Assembly: GCF_000365305.1 (NCBI RefSeq)
Contig: NZ_CM001841.1
Span: 3,195,120 to 3,259,119 of the forward strand
Length of the DNA: 64,000 nucleotides
Source: Dickeya dianthicola NCPPB 453
GTDB taxonomy: Bacteria > Pseudomonadota > Gammaproteobacteria > Enterobacterales > Enterobacteriaceae
Direction of reading: 5' to 3'
This document shows, one piece after another, positions 16,489 through 26,945 of this stretch. The first letter of the stretch is position 1. Every line of letters starts with the position of its first letter. A model generated the notes under the pieces. That model searched no databases, was not told where the DNA came from, and saw only the letters and a list, made by a program, of their open reading frames with translations. Position numbers and translations under genes: made by a program.

Positions 16489-16875
16489 TTAGTCTTCAGC
16501 GGAATGGGCAAAGTCATTCAGGGTATCGCGTAACTCCTCGAGCTTTGCATCCGATAACTGACATGCTGATTTGATGCTGTCGGTCACGCGCCAGAGCTCG
16601 GTTTGAAGAGCGCTTCCTTCATCCGTGAGAGTAATGAGAACCCGCCTTTCATCTTTACGATCCCGGGTACGGAGGATGCGTCCTGCAGCCTCAAGCCGTT
16701 TGAGAACGGGCGTGATGGTGCCAGTGTCCATGCCGAGCTGATTCCCAATATCACCAACAGTGCGCGGGGTGCCGTGAAACAACTCAAGCATCACCAGATA
16801 TTGCGGAAAGGTAAGTTTGAGCGGGTCCAGAAACGGCTTATGCAGCCGGTTCATGCGGCTCGCCGCACCATCCAT
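16489..16875 (-). CDS. MarR-family regulator (OhrR-like), N-terminus possibly frameshifted
   Basis: A 128-residue regulator with the OhrR-like core LTFPQYLVMLELFHGTPRTVGDIGNQLGMDTGTITPVLKRLEAAG and wing RKDERRVLITLT. The usual first helix is absent from this frame, but upstream, in the next frame, an ATG at 16921 begins MQSRQEIGTQLSFALYG, ending exactly where the FALY motif of OhrR proteins should precede this frame. Removing one G near 16874 would join the two. Either the gene is a fresh frameshift mutant, or translation really begins at 16875 and the protein lacks helix 1. The Cys that senses peroxide in OhrR falls in that missing part and is not evident. Confidence 0.75.
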   Translation of the reverse strand: MDGAASRMNRLHKPFLDPLKLTFPQYLVMLELFHGTPRTVGDIGNQLGMDTGTITPVLKRLEAAGRILRTRDRKDERRVLITLTDEGSALQTELWRVTDSIKSACQLSDAKLEELRDTLNDFAHSAED

Positions 16876-16953
16876 ATAGAGCGAAAGAGAGTTGTGTCCC
16901 TATTTCCTGTCGTGACTGCATATTCGTATACCAACCATTTATCTAGCCGTTGA

Positions 16954-16973
16954 TTATCTAGCGCGCTAGATAA
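16954..16973. promoter_or_regulatory. Perfect 20-bp palindrome, probable MarR operator
   Basis: TTATCTAGCGCGCTAGATAA is a perfect inverted repeat 33 bp upstream of the ATG at 16921; a half copy TTATCTAG lies 15 bp nearer the gene (16939-16946). Position and symmetry suit autoregulation by the MarR protein. Confidence 0.7.
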
Positions 16974-17162
16974 AATCATAGATCAGTCTCTTTGCCAGAT
17001 AAAGGGTAAGGAATGGATAATTCGTGCGGTATGACAATGCGTAAGTAGACAGCTTGAATGTTATCAGGGGAAGTAGTCGCTATCGTTAAATGCGCTCAAA
17101 TAGACGCAATTCTGGCACAAAACAGCCCGCAGTTTTAATTTCCCCCAAATTTGAGTCGTCAT

Positions 17163-18089
17163 TCAGATTTGACCGTCTACGAAAATCTCCCATAACTCTT
17201 CCACAGCGCGGGACATCCGCGCTGCTGGCCGGAAAAGTCTGATGTCTATTGGTACCCAGAGCGAGCTGTCTTTCATTGCCGCAACGGCAATAGAACCGGA
17301 TTCAACATCCGGCAATGCCAGTGTTTCCGGTAACCACGCTATGCCGTCTCCGGCTCTGACCATAGCCAGCAGTGTGGCAGCTAGATCGGCAGTGAAGGCA
17401 ATCTCCATTCCGCGTCTGGCACGGTTTACCTGTGAAGTGTTGGAAAGAATCCTGCCAAGTCCGGACTCAGCCGAATAGGAAAGAAAGGGAAATTTTTTAC
17501 CGCCTGACGCATGCCAGAACGGCTCGTGGGTAACCGGATCGCACCTGGAATACGGAAGTAATGTTTCCCGTCCCAACCGGACGCTGAGGTATTTCGACTG
17601 TTCAAGATTGATGTGCATGTGAGGATGGTAATAACAAAGTAAAAACTGTGCATCACCTTTGCCAATCATGCGCTCACAGGCACTTAATGTGTCAGATAAC
17701 AGGCGAAAAGAGCCGAAGCGGGCAATTTTCTCGTTGTTACGCATCAGCGCCGGAAAAAACGAAAATGACAGTGAGTGCGTGGCGGAAAAGATAACGTCTG
17801 GTCTGGTTTCTCCCGCTGCTTCAATAGATTCACTTCTCAGGGTATAGATCGCGCGAATGAGTTCCGGGATCTGCGCGACGAAAACCTCTCCGGCACGCGT
17901 CAGGCTCACGCCTCGCCGATTTCTCTCAAAAAGTGGCGTTCCAAGCCACTCTTCCAGCGAGACAATTCTCCGGCTGAATGCTGGCTGTGTCACATATCGT
18001 GAAGCTGCCGCACGGGAGAAATTCAGTGACTGTGCCAGAGCGACACAGTCCTCAAGCCAGGTTAACTCAAGGTGATGCCGATTTTGCAT
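17163..18089 (-). CDS. LysR-family transcriptional regulator
   Basis: A 308-residue regulator with an N-terminal HTH (LAQSLNFSRAAASRYVTQPAFSRRIVSLEEWLGTPLFERNRRGVSLT, about residues 13-58) and a C-terminal substrate-binding fold. ATG 18089 is preferred over one 21 bp upstream because AGAGG precedes it. It is transcribed away from the D-tartrate dehydratase gene, with a LysR-type box between them, so it very likely controls that gene in response to tartrate or a related hydroxy acid. Confidence 0.88.
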   Translation of the reverse strand: MQNRHHLELTWLEDCVALAQSLNFSRAAASRYVTQPAFSRRIVSLEEWLGTPLFERNRRGVSLTRAGEVFVAQIPELIRAIYTLRSESIEAAGETRPDVIFSATHSLSFSFFPALMRNNEKIARFGSFRLLSDTLSACERMIGKGDAQFLLCYYHPHMHINLEQSKYLSVRLGRETLLPYSRCDPVTHEPFWHASGGKKFPFLSYSAESGLGRILSNTSQVNRARRGMEIAFTADLAATLLAMVRAGDGIAWLPETLALPDVESGSIAVAAMKDSSLWVPIDIRLFRPAARMSRAVEELWEIFVDGQI

Positions 18090-18186
18090 TACAGCCAGCC
18101 TCTTTGGCATTAGTACGGAATCTATTAACTGTTTAGGATGTTATCAGACAGGACGATAAGGTCCCTGAACACTACGCCCGTGCATT

Positions 18187-18207
18187 ATGCCAATAAAATT
18201 ATGGCAT
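18187..18207. promoter_or_regulatory. LysR-type binding box
   Basis: ATGCC, 11 bases, GGCAT: an interrupted palindrome of the T-N11-A class between the divergent LysR and D-tartrate dehydratase genes, 65 bp before the latter's start. Confidence 0.65.
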
Positions 18208-18271
18208 GACACAACACATTGCGTAGGCATTTAAGCTAGATCGTATTTGACTGAGAACTGCCGGAGAGAAC

Positions 18272-19435
18272 ATGCGTATCCTTGACGTTGTAGAAATTAC
18301 TAAACCCATTGCTTCCCCTATCCGTAACGCTTACATCGATTTCAGCAAAATGACTGCGAGCCTGGTTGCCGTTGTGACAGACGTTGAGATAGAAGGACGC
18401 CGCGTAGTGGGATACGGCTTTAACTCTAACGGGCGTTACGGCCAGGGTGGCCTTATCCGTGAACGTTTCCGTAACCGCATCCTCGAAGCGGAGCCTGAAA
18501 GCCTGCTGAATGCCAAAGGCGATAACCTGGATCCACATAAGATTTGGGACGTCATGATGAGTAACGAAAAGCCGGGCGGCCACGGTGAGCGTTCAGTTGC
18601 GGTAGGTACGCTTGACATGGCCATCTGGGATGCAACCGCCAAAATTGCTAACAAGCCTCTGTTTCGTATTCTTGCCGAGATGAAAGGCGTTGAGGCAAAT
18701 CCGCGCGTTTTCGTATATGCAGCTGGCGGTTACTACTATCCGGGTAAAGACCTGAGCGCCTTGCGTCAGGAAATGCGCGGTTACCTGAACCGCGGCTATA
18801 ACGTCGTGAAAATGAAAATTGGCGGCGCGTCTCTGGAAGAGGACCGTCGCCGTATTGAGGCCGTACTGAACGAAATTGGCAGCGAAGCGCGCCTTGCCGT
18901 TGATGCCAACGGCCGCTTCGATCTGGAAACGGGTATCGCCTATGCCAAAATGCTGCGTGAATATCCGCTGTTCTGGTATGAAGAAGTCGGCGACCCGCTG
19001 GATTACTCACTGCAGGCCGCCCTGTCAGAATTCTATCCAGGCTCAATGGCCACCGGTGAGAACCTTTTCTCCCATCAGGACGCGCGCAACCTGCTGCGTT
19101 ATGGCGGCATGCGTCCGGACCGCGATTATCTGCAGTTTGACTGCGCGCTTTCTTACGGTCTGGTTGAGTACCTGCGCACTCTGGACGTACTTGATCAATT
19201 CGGCTGGTCCCCATCCCGCTGCGTTCCACACGGCGGCCATCAGATGTCTCTGAACATCGCAGCAGGTCTTGGTCTGGGCGGAAACGAAAGCTATCCGGAT
19301 CTGTTCCAGCCATACGGCGGTTTCCCGGACTCGGTGAAGGTTGAAGATGGTCATATCATCATGCCTGAGCTGCCTGGTATCGGTTTTGAAGGAAAATCAG
19401 ATCTTATTAAAGAAATGCGTGCGCTGGCTGAATAA
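18272..19435 (+). CDS. tarD: D(-)-tartrate dehydratase
   Basis: A 387-residue enolase-superfamily enzyme that dehydrates D-tartrate to oxaloacetate. The sequence follows the characterised Bradyrhizobium enzyme nearly throughout (SPIRNAYIDF, GERSVAVGT, VFVYAAGGYYYPGK). Catalytic elements are complete: KMK with Lys182, metal ligands Asp211, Glu237 and Glu263, and His320 in PHGGHQMS. The ATG is preceded by CCGGAGAG. GC content is visibly lower than in the hut genes. It is followed by remnants of a fumarylacetoacetate-hydrolase-like gene, a usual type of companion in such clusters. Confidence 0.92.
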   Translation: MRILDVVEITKPIASPIRNAYIDFSKMTASLVAVVTDVEIEGRRVVGYGFNSNGRYGQGGLIRERFRNRILEAEPESLLNAKGDNLDPHKIWDVMMSNEKPGGHGERSVAVGTLDMAIWDATAKIANKPLFRILAEMKGVEANPRVFVYAAGGYYYPGKDLSALRQEMRGYLNRGYNVVKMKIGGASLEEDRRRIEAVLNEIGSEARLAVDANGRFDLETGIAYAKMLREYPLFWYEEVGDPLDYSLQAALSEFYPGSMATGENLFSHQDARNLLRYGGMRPDRDYLQFDCALSYGLVEYLRTLDVLDQFGWSPSRCVPHGGHQMSLNIAAGLGLGGNESYPDLFQPYGGFPDSVKVEDGHIIMPELPGIGFEGKSDLIKEMRALAE

Positions 19436-19453
19436 TTTCAGGCCAAGCGCACT

Positions 19454-19740
19454 GAGTTCAGCATTACTTCTGACGCGCCGACAATATTTATACGATTTTC
19501 TGATTCACAGACAGCTCACCTGGGTGAAATCGTTAAGCCAGCTCTGTTTGGTCACGACCGACGAAATACCGGAACCGCAACAGCTTCAGCTTAAAACCTG
19601 GCTTAATGGGGAAATCGTTCAGCAGGACAGCACCGCAAATATGGTCCATTCGATTCATAAGATAATCAGTTATATGAGTACTTTTACCCAGTTATCACCC
19701 GGTGAGGTCATTCTGACGGGATCGCCTGGCGGTGTAGGCA
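19454..19740 (+). pseudogene. Remnant of a fumarylacetoacetate hydrolase-family gene
   Basis: Two family pieces survive in different frames. From 19454, frame 2 reads EFSITSDAPTIFIRFSDSQT and then GEIVKP, the N-terminal hydrolase pattern. From about 19536, frame 3 reads LCLVTTDEIPEPQQLQLKTW, then NGE and later LSPGEVILTGSPGGVG, the C-terminal half including the TG(S/T)PxGVG end motif. The metal-binding middle is deleted with a frameshift. The original enzyme probably handled the oxaloacetate product of TarD (the family includes oxaloacetate tautomerases/decarboxylases); that is inference. A longer frame to 19949 beyond this is not recognisable. Confidence 0.75.
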
Positions 19741-19991
19741 GTGCTTCACTGGTTATGTCAGTCAGCGAATCAATGAATATGCGCCGTTTTGGTATGAGCC
19801 GCAGTGAATCCTTCCAACATTTGCTACTGGCTGCGGCAATTTTGAAAAACGGAGGCAGGGCGAACGATGGAATAGTGCTTCAGCTTATCGACTGTTTTTG
19901 CCTGCATGGCATCGGGGGCGTTACAACGCTGAAGGGCCCCCCGTGCTAGTGAAAACGAAATGGCATGAGAATATGAGTCCGCCCGCAATCC

Positions 19992-20747
19992 TCAGTCGGT
20001 TATCTTCCAGGCAGAAAGCATTTCAAGTGCATTTTCGTAGTTACCGGTAGCCTCAGCAGTACGTAAATATCTGGCGCGTTCCACGATGATTTCATCAGGC
20101 ATGGGATCGGCATGCAGAAGATCAAGCGTTTCATCAAGGAAGTCATCCAGGGGCATAGCATGTTCCTCATTTTCCTGTCCGAATAACGTGGTACGCACCC
20201 CCGGCGGAGCAAGCTCAATAACGCGTACGGGCGTGCTACTAAGCTGCACGCGTAAGCCTGCGGTAAACGCATGTACGGCTGCCTTTGTGGCACTGTATGT
20301 CAGAGCTATCGGGAACGGAACAAATGCCAGAGAGGAGCTGACATTGATGATGAAGCTATCGTTCTTTTTCATCAACTGGGGTAAGAATGCATAAGTCATA
20401 CGGATGGTTCCCAGGAGGTTGATTTCAACGGTCTGTTGCGCAACATTCAACGAATCTGCATCCAGTACATTTTCGCTAAGCATGATGCCTGCATTGTTGA
20501 TGACAACGTTCAGATCAGGGTAACGTTCTGCTGCAATTTTGCTCGCCCGGATGACAGAACCGGCGTCAGCAATATCGAGTTCAATGGCTTCCATACCCGG
20601 ATAGTCACGGGTAATTTTATCAAGCAGGGCGTTCCGGCGGCCAGCGACAATAACTCTATTGCCAGCCTCATGGAAACGTAGAGCAAGGCCCAGCCCTATA
20701 CCCGAGGTGGAGCCAGTAATGAGGATGGTATTGCCTGAAGTTTTCAT
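19992..20747 (-). CDS. Short-chain dehydrogenase/reductase (DltE-like)
   Basis: A 251-residue classical SDR. Cofactor motif TGSTSGIG (residues 11-18), NNAG near 85-88, and catalytic Ser138/139, Tyr151 and Lys155 (YSATKAA). GRR after the second strand suggests NADP preference. The ATG at 20747 follows GGAGAAA. Substrate unknown. It is transcribed divergently from a TetR regulator with two operator-like palindromes between them, so it is the likely target of that repressor. Confidence 0.9.
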   Translation of the reverse strand: MKTSGNTILITGSTSGIGLGLALRFHEAGNRVIVAGRRNALLDKITRDYPGMEAIELDIADAGSVIRASKIAAERYPDLNVVINNAGIMLSENVLDADSLNVAQQTVEINLLGTIRMTYAFLPQLMKKNDSFIINVSSSLAFVPFPIALTYSATKAAVHAFTAGLRVQLSSTPVRVIELAPPGVRTTLFGQENEEHAMPLDDFLDETLDLLHADPMPDEIIVERARYLRTAEATGNYENALEMLSAWKITD

Positions 20748-20785
20748 ATGTTTCTCCGGATTGATAAAAAGGGTAGAATTAAAAG

Positions 20786-20827
20786 CGGACAGATGTCCGT
20801 TTTTAAAATTAACGGACAACTGTCCGT
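20786..20827. promoter_or_regulatory. Twin TetR-type operators between SDR and TetR genes
   Basis: CGGACAGATGTCCG (20786-20799) and ACGGACAACTGTCCGT (20812-20827) share the arms CGGACA / TGTCCG around a 2-bp centre. Their centres are 27 bp apart. Both sit between the two divergent start codons. Confidence 0.8.
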
Positions 20828-20862
20828 TTGGCAAGTCTTTAATGTTCTACAGAGGAGTACAG

Positions 20863-21489
20863 GTGGCACTGAAGGAAAAGAGGGAGCGCCCGGCACGCGC
20901 TGATGCGCAGCACAATCGCGAGCGTATTCTAAAGGTAGCACTCAAGGAGTTGACCATTTCCGCAGTTGTTCCGCTCACAAAGATTGCGAAAGAAGCGGGT
21001 GTTGGACAGGCAACATTTTATCGACATTTCCCTTCACGGGAACTCCTGGTGATGGAGGTATATCAATATGAGATGTTGCAGGTCAGTAAATATGCAGAGC
21101 ACCTGCTTCAGACACACACGCCCGTTCAGGCATTGCGTGATTGGATAATTCGTCTTGCTGAGTACGCTATGACCAAAGCTGGCCTGGCTGATGCTATTCG
21201 CGGGGTGTCGGTTGCCGGGGACTGCCCGGGCAAGACAGGTTATGCTCCTGTGATCGATGCTGCTCAGATGCTGCTTGATGCCAACAAGAAAGCAGGAACC
21301 ATCCACGCCGGGGTAACCACGGACGACTTTTTCCTGGCAATTGCGGGAGTATGGCAGCTTAATTTTAATGAAGAGTGGCGGCCCCGGCTCACCTGGCTCA
21401 TCGATATTGTTATGGCGGGGCTGAGTTCCGCGGCGCCACTACGTGCCGATGCTACCCAAATTTGTGTGAGCAAAGATGACCTGCGGTAG
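20863..21489 (+). CDS. TetR-family transcriptional regulator
   Basis: A 208-residue repressor. HTH within residues 12-58: RERILKVALKELTIS, then PLTKIAKEAGVGQATFYRHFPSRELLV. The C-terminal helical domain would bind the inducer. A GTG start at 20863 is preferred because AGAGGAG lies just upstream; an in-frame ATG at 20842 lacks a ribosome site. Divergent from the SDR gene and very likely autoregulated through the twin operators. Followed by a strong terminator. Confidence 0.88.
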   Translation: MALKEKRERPARADAQHNRERILKVALKELTISAVVPLTKIAKEAGVGQATFYRHFPSRELLVMEVYQYEMLQVSKYAEHLLQTHTPVQALRDWIIRLAEYAMTKAGLADAIRGVSVAGDCPGKTGYAPVIDAAQMLLDANKKAGTIHAGVTTDDFFLAIAGVWQLNFNEEWRPRLTWLIDIVMAGLSSAAPLRADATQICVSKDDLR

Positions 21490-21603
21490 GGAGCCGTATG
21501 GAAGACGCTAATACTTTTTAGCAAACAGGGGCTGACCGTGACATGCAGCCATGAGCGAAAATCGGACCAACGAGTTAACCTTAATGTTTAAATTCGACCG
21601 ACA

Positions 21604-21644
21604 ATGTTAAATGCCCCGCGGCATTCGCGGGGCATTTAACATTT

Positions 21645-21646
<2 letters not shown>
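21604..21646. terminator. Strong terminator after the TetR gene
   Basis: A 17-bp perfect stem ATGTTAAATGCCCCGCG / CGCGGGGCATTTAACAT with loop GCATT, followed by TTTTT on the + strand. The preceding 114 bp after the TetR stop show no gene. Confidence 0.9.
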
Positions 21647-22931
<1,285 letters not shown>

Positions 22932-23160
22932 TTCAGTTCTCCCAATCTTGCAAAATTCGGGCTGGAATTAACCGCACAGGCAGTTGTTCGGGCTGGTGCT
23001 GAAAAAATGCTGCGCTGTTCAGCTCACCCTCGGGCTTTTAAACCCAGCAGGCCGGTCGTGCAGCAGCATCGCATTGCCAGTTTAATGAGGCTTACTCAAC
23101 ATACAAGCTGCCGGTACTGTGACGGAGAAAGTGAATAAGAAATTCCTATTCCGTCACAGC
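22932..23160 (-). mobile_element. Non-coding end of the IS110 element, possible bridge-RNA region
   Basis: About 230 bp upstream of the transposase start contain no gene. In IS110-group elements the non-coding end upstream of the transposase encodes the structured bridge RNA that pairs with donor and target DNA. The stretch has several short inverted repeats and lies on the correct side. The exact element end is not marked by terminal inverted repeats, as expected for this family. Functional assignment is inference. Confidence 0.4.
23117..23159. other. Inverted repeat at the right end of the island
   Basis: CTGTGACGGA (23117-23126) pairs perfectly with TCCGTCACAG (23150-23159); CAAGCTG (23104-23110) and CAGCTTG (23157-23163) form a second, overlapping pair. 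It lies immediately before the hutI promoter and may mark the island/hut junction or an IS110 target structure. Confidence 0.6.
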
Positions 23161-23190
23161 TTGCTGAAATGCTGCGGTGGGGCGTATAAC
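23161..23190 (+). promoter_or_regulatory. Candidate sigma-70 promoter of hutIG
   Basis: TTGCTG (23161-23166) and TATAAC (23185-23190) are separated by 18 bp. The HutC-type operator starts at the last base of the -10 element, which would allow direct repression. Confidence 0.4.
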
Positions 23191-23203
23191 TTGTCTATAC
23201 AAG
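23190..23203. promoter_or_regulatory. HutC-type operator in front of hutI
   Basis: CTTGTCTATACAAG, identical to the site at 5992-6005, 24 bp before the hutI ATG. Flanking TATA cores at 23185 and 23206 lie 11 and 10 bp from the central one, about one helical turn each. Confidence 0.8.
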
Positions 23204-23227
23204 ACTATAACAGTAAGAGGGCGCACG

Positions 23228-24442
23228 ATGACGATAGCCTGTGACAGTCTGTGGTTGGGCGCTGACCTGGTCACCCTGCGCGGCGGCCGCTATCAGGTGA
23301 TTGAGGATGGCGCGCTGGCCGTTAGCGCCGGGCGTATCCTCTGGCTGGGCGCGCGGCAGGCATTGCCCGCTATTGTACCGTCGCGCGTCACCGATTTTGG
23401 CGGCGGCATCATTACGCCCGGTTTTATCGACTGCCATACCCATCTGGTGTTTGGCGGCGATCGCAGCGGCGAATTCGAGCAGCGCCTCAACGGCGTTAGT
23501 TATGCCGACATCGCTGCGGCCGGCGGCGGCATTCTTGCTACCGTCAACGCCACCCGGCAGGCCGACCACGACAGCCTGTTCGCCTCGGCGCTCGCGCGTT
23601 TGCGGCCGTTGCTGGCCGAAGGCGTCACCACGCTGGAGATCAAGTCCGGCTACGGGCTGGATGTGGGCAGCGAGCTGAAAATGCTGCGGGTGATCCGCGA
23701 ACTGGGACGGCGGCAGCCGGTGCAGATTGTCTCCACCTGTCTGGCCGCCCACGCCATCCCGCCGGAATTCAGCCGGCAGCCGGAGGCGTGGATCGATCTC
23801 GTCTGCCGCGAGCTGCTGCCGGCGGTGGTCAGCGAAGGGCTGGCCGACGCCGTTGATGCCTTCTGCGAATATCTGGCGTTCAGCCCGGCGCAAGTAGAAC
23901 GGCTGTTTCAGGCGGCGCAAGCGCATCAGTTGCCGGTCAAACTGCACGCCGAGCAGTTATCGTCGTTGCACGGCAGCGCGCTGGCCGCGCGCTTTCAGGC
24001 GCTGTCCGCCGACCATCTGGAACACGCCACCGAGCAGGACGTGGCGGCGATGGCGGCGGCAGGAACGGTCGCGGTGCTGTTGCCCGGCGCCTATTACCTG
24101 CTGCGGGAAACGCAATGTCCGCCGGTCGACCTGTTCCGCCGTTACGGCGTGCCGATGGCGGTCGCCAGCGACTGCAACCCCGGCACCTCGCCCGCGCTGT
24201 CGCTGCGGCTGATGCTGAACATGGCCTGCACCCTGTTCCGGCTGACGCCGGAAGAAGCGCTGGCCGGAGTCACGTTGCACGCGGCCCGCGCGCTGGGGCT
24301 GGAGCAGAGCCACGGCTCGCTGGAAACCGGCAAGGTGGCGGATTTCGTACACTGGCCGCTGGCACGCCCGGCGGAACTGGTTTACTGGCTGGGCGGTCAA
24401 CTGCCCTGCACGACGATTTTTCGCGGAGAACAACGGCCATGA
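23228..24442 (+). CDS. hutI: Imidazolonepropionase
   Basis: Third step: hydrolyses 4-imidazolone-5-propionate to N-formimidoyl-L-glutamate. The 404-residue amidohydrolase has the metal site [34 protein letters not shown] and [10 protein letters not shown], all standard. The ATG at 23228 follows AAGAGGG; an upstream in-frame extension crosses the operator and is rejected. The stop codon overlaps the hutG start (ATGA at 24439-24442), so the two form an operon. It is separated from the rest of the hut genes by the accessory island. Confidence 0.96.
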   Translation: MTIACDSLWLGADLVTLRGGRYQVIEDGALAVSAGRILWLGARQALPAIVPSRVTDFGGGIITPGFIDCHTHLVFGGDRSGEFEQRLNGVSYADIAAAGGGILATVNATRQADHDSLFASALARLRPLLAEGVTTLEIKSGYGLDVGSELKMLRVIRELGRRQPVQIVSTCLAAHAIPPEFSRQPEAWIDLVCRELLPAVVSEGLADAVDAFCEYLAFSPAQVERLFQAAQAHQLPVKLHAEQLSSLHGSALAARFQALSADHLEHATEQDVAAMAAAGTVAVLLPGAYYLLRETQCPPVDLFRRYGVPMAVASDCNPGTSPALSLRLMLNMACTLFRLTPEEALAGVTLHAARALGLEQSHGSLETGKVADFVHWPLARPAELVYWLGGQLPCTTIFRGEQRP

Positions 24443-25239
24443 CCCCGTTTAGCTTTATTGAGGGCGACAGCCCGCTGCTGCTTAGCATTCCCCACGCCGG
24501 CACCGACCTGACGCCGGAGGTAGCCAACGGGCTTAGTCCCACCGCGCGCCCGCTGTCAGACACCGACTGGCATATCCCGCAACTGTACGACTTTGCCCGC
24601 GGGCTGGGCGCTAGCGTGCTGGCGGCCAACTATTCGCGCTTTGTTATCGACCTGAACCGACCGGCCGACGACCGGCCGCTGTATACCACCGCCACCACCG
24701 GCCTGTTCCCCGATGTGCTGTTCGACGGCACACCGGCGTTTATCCCCGGCCACACGCCGTCGGATACGGTACGCGCCGGTTATTTGCGCGATATCTGGCA
24801 GCCTTATCATCAGACGCTGCAACAGCAACTGGCGCGCATCAAACAGCGTTACGGCTATGCGCTGCTGTTCGACGCCCATTCCATCGCTTCGCGTATTCCC
24901 CGCCTGTTTGACGGACAACTGCCGGACTTGAACCTCGGTACCAACGGCGGCATCAGTTGCGCGCCCGACATTGAATCGGCGCTGCGGGAAGCATGTCAGT
25001 CACAACAGCGCTGGAGCTGGGTAATCAACGGCCGTTTTCGCGGCGGCTACATTACCCGCGCCTACGGCCTGCCGGAACAACACCAGCACGCCATGCAACT
25101 GGAACTGGCGCAGTGTAACTACATGAACGAACAGGCGCCGTTCGCCTGGCAACCGGACAGGGCGCGGGCGTTGCAACCGATGCTGGAGTGCATCGTACAC
25201 GCCTTTATGGACGCGGCGGCCAGGCTGTATCACAGCTGA
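24439..25239 (+). CDS. hutG: N-formylglutamate deformylase
   Basis: Last step of the five-step route: N-formyl-L-glutamate to L-glutamate and formate. The 266-residue protein has the family landmarks [42 protein letters not shown] and [11 protein letters not shown]. Its presence with HutF confirms the deiminase/deformylase branch. Translationally coupled to hutI. Convergent with the chemoreceptor remnant, only 11 bp apart, with no visible terminator. Confidence 0.95.
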   Translation: MTPFSFIEGDSPLLLSIPHAGTDLTPEVANGLSPTARPLSDTDWHIPQLYDFARGLGASVLAANYSRFVIDLNRPADDRPLYTTATTGLFPDVLFDGTPAFIPGHTPSDTVRAGYLRDIWQPYHQTLQQQLARIKQRYGYALLFDAHSIASRIPRLFDGQLPDLNLGTNGGISCAPDIESALREACQSQQRWSWVINGRFRGGYITRAYGLPEQHQHAMQLELAQCNYMNEQAPFAWQPDRARALQPMLECIVHAFMDAAARLYHS

Positions 25240-25250
25240 CCGCCGGTTTG

Positions 25251-26945
25251 TCAGCGGGGCAGACCAATGCGGACATCGCTGTTATCCGCCACCACAAAGC
25301 GATCGACGGTTTCTTTCATGTCGCCGGCCTGCTTGTCGAGCAATTGGCTGGCAGTGGCCGCCTCTGACACCAGCACTGCGTTCTGCTGTGTCACTTGTTC
25401 GAGCTGATTCAACGCCAGATGCACTTGATCCACGCCTAGCGATTGCTCCCGTGCGGCGGTGGCGATATCGCTGACAAAATCCCGCACCTGCGACGTGCTA
25501 GTCATGATCTGCTTCATGGTTTCACTGCTGCGCGTAACCAGCGTCACGCCGGCATGCACCTGGTTAATACTGGTAGAAATCAGCTCTCTGATGCGCTGCG
25601 ACTCGCCGGCGCTGCGCTGCGCCAGATTGCGCACCTCTGTCGCCACCACGGCAAACCCGCGCCCTTGCTCGCCTGCCCGAGCCGCCTCTACCGACGCATT
25701 GAGCGCCAGCAGGTTGGTCTGAAACGCGATGGCGTCAATCGCCGCGGTGATTTGCGACATCTGTTCGCTGGACTGGCGAATCTGCGTCATCGCCTCGCTG
25801 GCCTGCAACGTCACCTGATCGGCCACGTTAATCTGCTCGCCCATCGTCTTCATCAGTTCCGATGCTTGCGCAGCGTAATCAGCGGTCTGTTTTACCGCCA
25901 CGGTAATCTGTTCCATGCTGCTGGCGGTTTCCACCAGCGATGCCGCCTGCTCGTCAGTTCGCTGCGCCAGATCCTGATTACCTTGCGCGATTTCATTGCT
26001 GGCGCGCTCCACCAGCTCGGCGCCTTGCTTGATGGTACACACCACATGCTCGATATTTTCCAGCGACCGGTTATACGCCTGATTCAACTGCGACAGTTCG
26101 TCCTTGCCCGGAACGTCCAGCCGGCAGGTCAGGTCATTGCCCATTTCATCAATGGTTTTCAGTGTGGAAGTCAATTGCCGGTACACATTGCGCGCCACCA
26201 GCACCGCCAGCAGCAGCGCCAGCAACAACGCCGCCACGGTGCCGCCCAGATAACCATACCCGCTCAGCCGGGCCTGTTTTTCCAGCATGTCCGCCCAGCT
26301 CAGCAGTTCTGCGCAGGCCGCGTCTTCAATCACTTTGAGCCGATCGATACGCTGTGTCTGCTGGCTGAACCAGTCGTTAGCATCGATGCCGAACCTACCG
26401 CTGGCGGCTTTGGCAAACGCGGTATCACGCATTTTCAGCGCCGTCTGCACCGCCGCATCGTTCAGTAACGCCTGCAATTGCTGCCTGAGCGCCGGTTGGG
26501 CAAACTGATTGAAAGCAGTGGTGTACGCGTTTTCCATGCCGCCCAATTGACTAAAACGCTCATACTGACCCGGCGCAAAGCGATCCACGGCAAATACTTC
26601 GGACAGCAGCGCCCGCATGATGCCTGCCTGCTCCTTGATATTCAGCAGGTTGTAATAGGCCGCCACCCGAGTCACCAGCCCGCCATCGGTTACCAGATGG
26701 CTCATATCGCCCACCAACGCGATAAGATCGCTGACGCTGGTGGTGTACCATCCCACGACTTGCGACGTGGGCAGCGAGAAACCATCTACCTGGGCGCGCA
26801 ACGAGGAAAGTGTTTGCAAGCGCTCCCGCAGGCTACTCAAACGCTGCGCAATTCCCTCGGCTGAGCTGGATAAGGCAAACGCGGACTGGCTTTGCCACAA
26901 CGCGGCTAATGCCTTATCGGTTTCAACGCGCTCAGTATAAAAACT
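25251..26945 (-). pseudogene. Chemoreceptor with NIT domain, 5'-truncated
   Basis: The frame contains most of a nitrate/nitrite-sensing (NIT) type periplasmic domain, a membrane segment ([19 protein letters not shown]), a HAMP linker, and a complete signalling domain with the hairpin tip [20 protein letters not shown]. It lacks any ATG before the NIT helices: upstream only [16 protein letters not shown] remains before a TAA at about 26946. About 80 N-terminal residues, with the first membrane segment, are missing, so the product could not be inserted normally. The only formal start is a TTG at 26900 within the NIT domain, without ribosome site. No NWETF methylation-tether pentapeptide at the C-terminus. 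Likely a pseudogene. Confidence 0.75.

Noticed and set aside
19741-19949. Continuation of the FAH-like frame beyond 19740
   Set aside because: After the GGVG motif the sequence loses all similarity and shows no motif; treated as read-through of a pseudogene.
26898-26900. TTG at 26900 as a real start of an intact chemoreceptor
   Set aside because: It lies within the NIT domain, without ribosome site, and the product would lack its first membrane segment.
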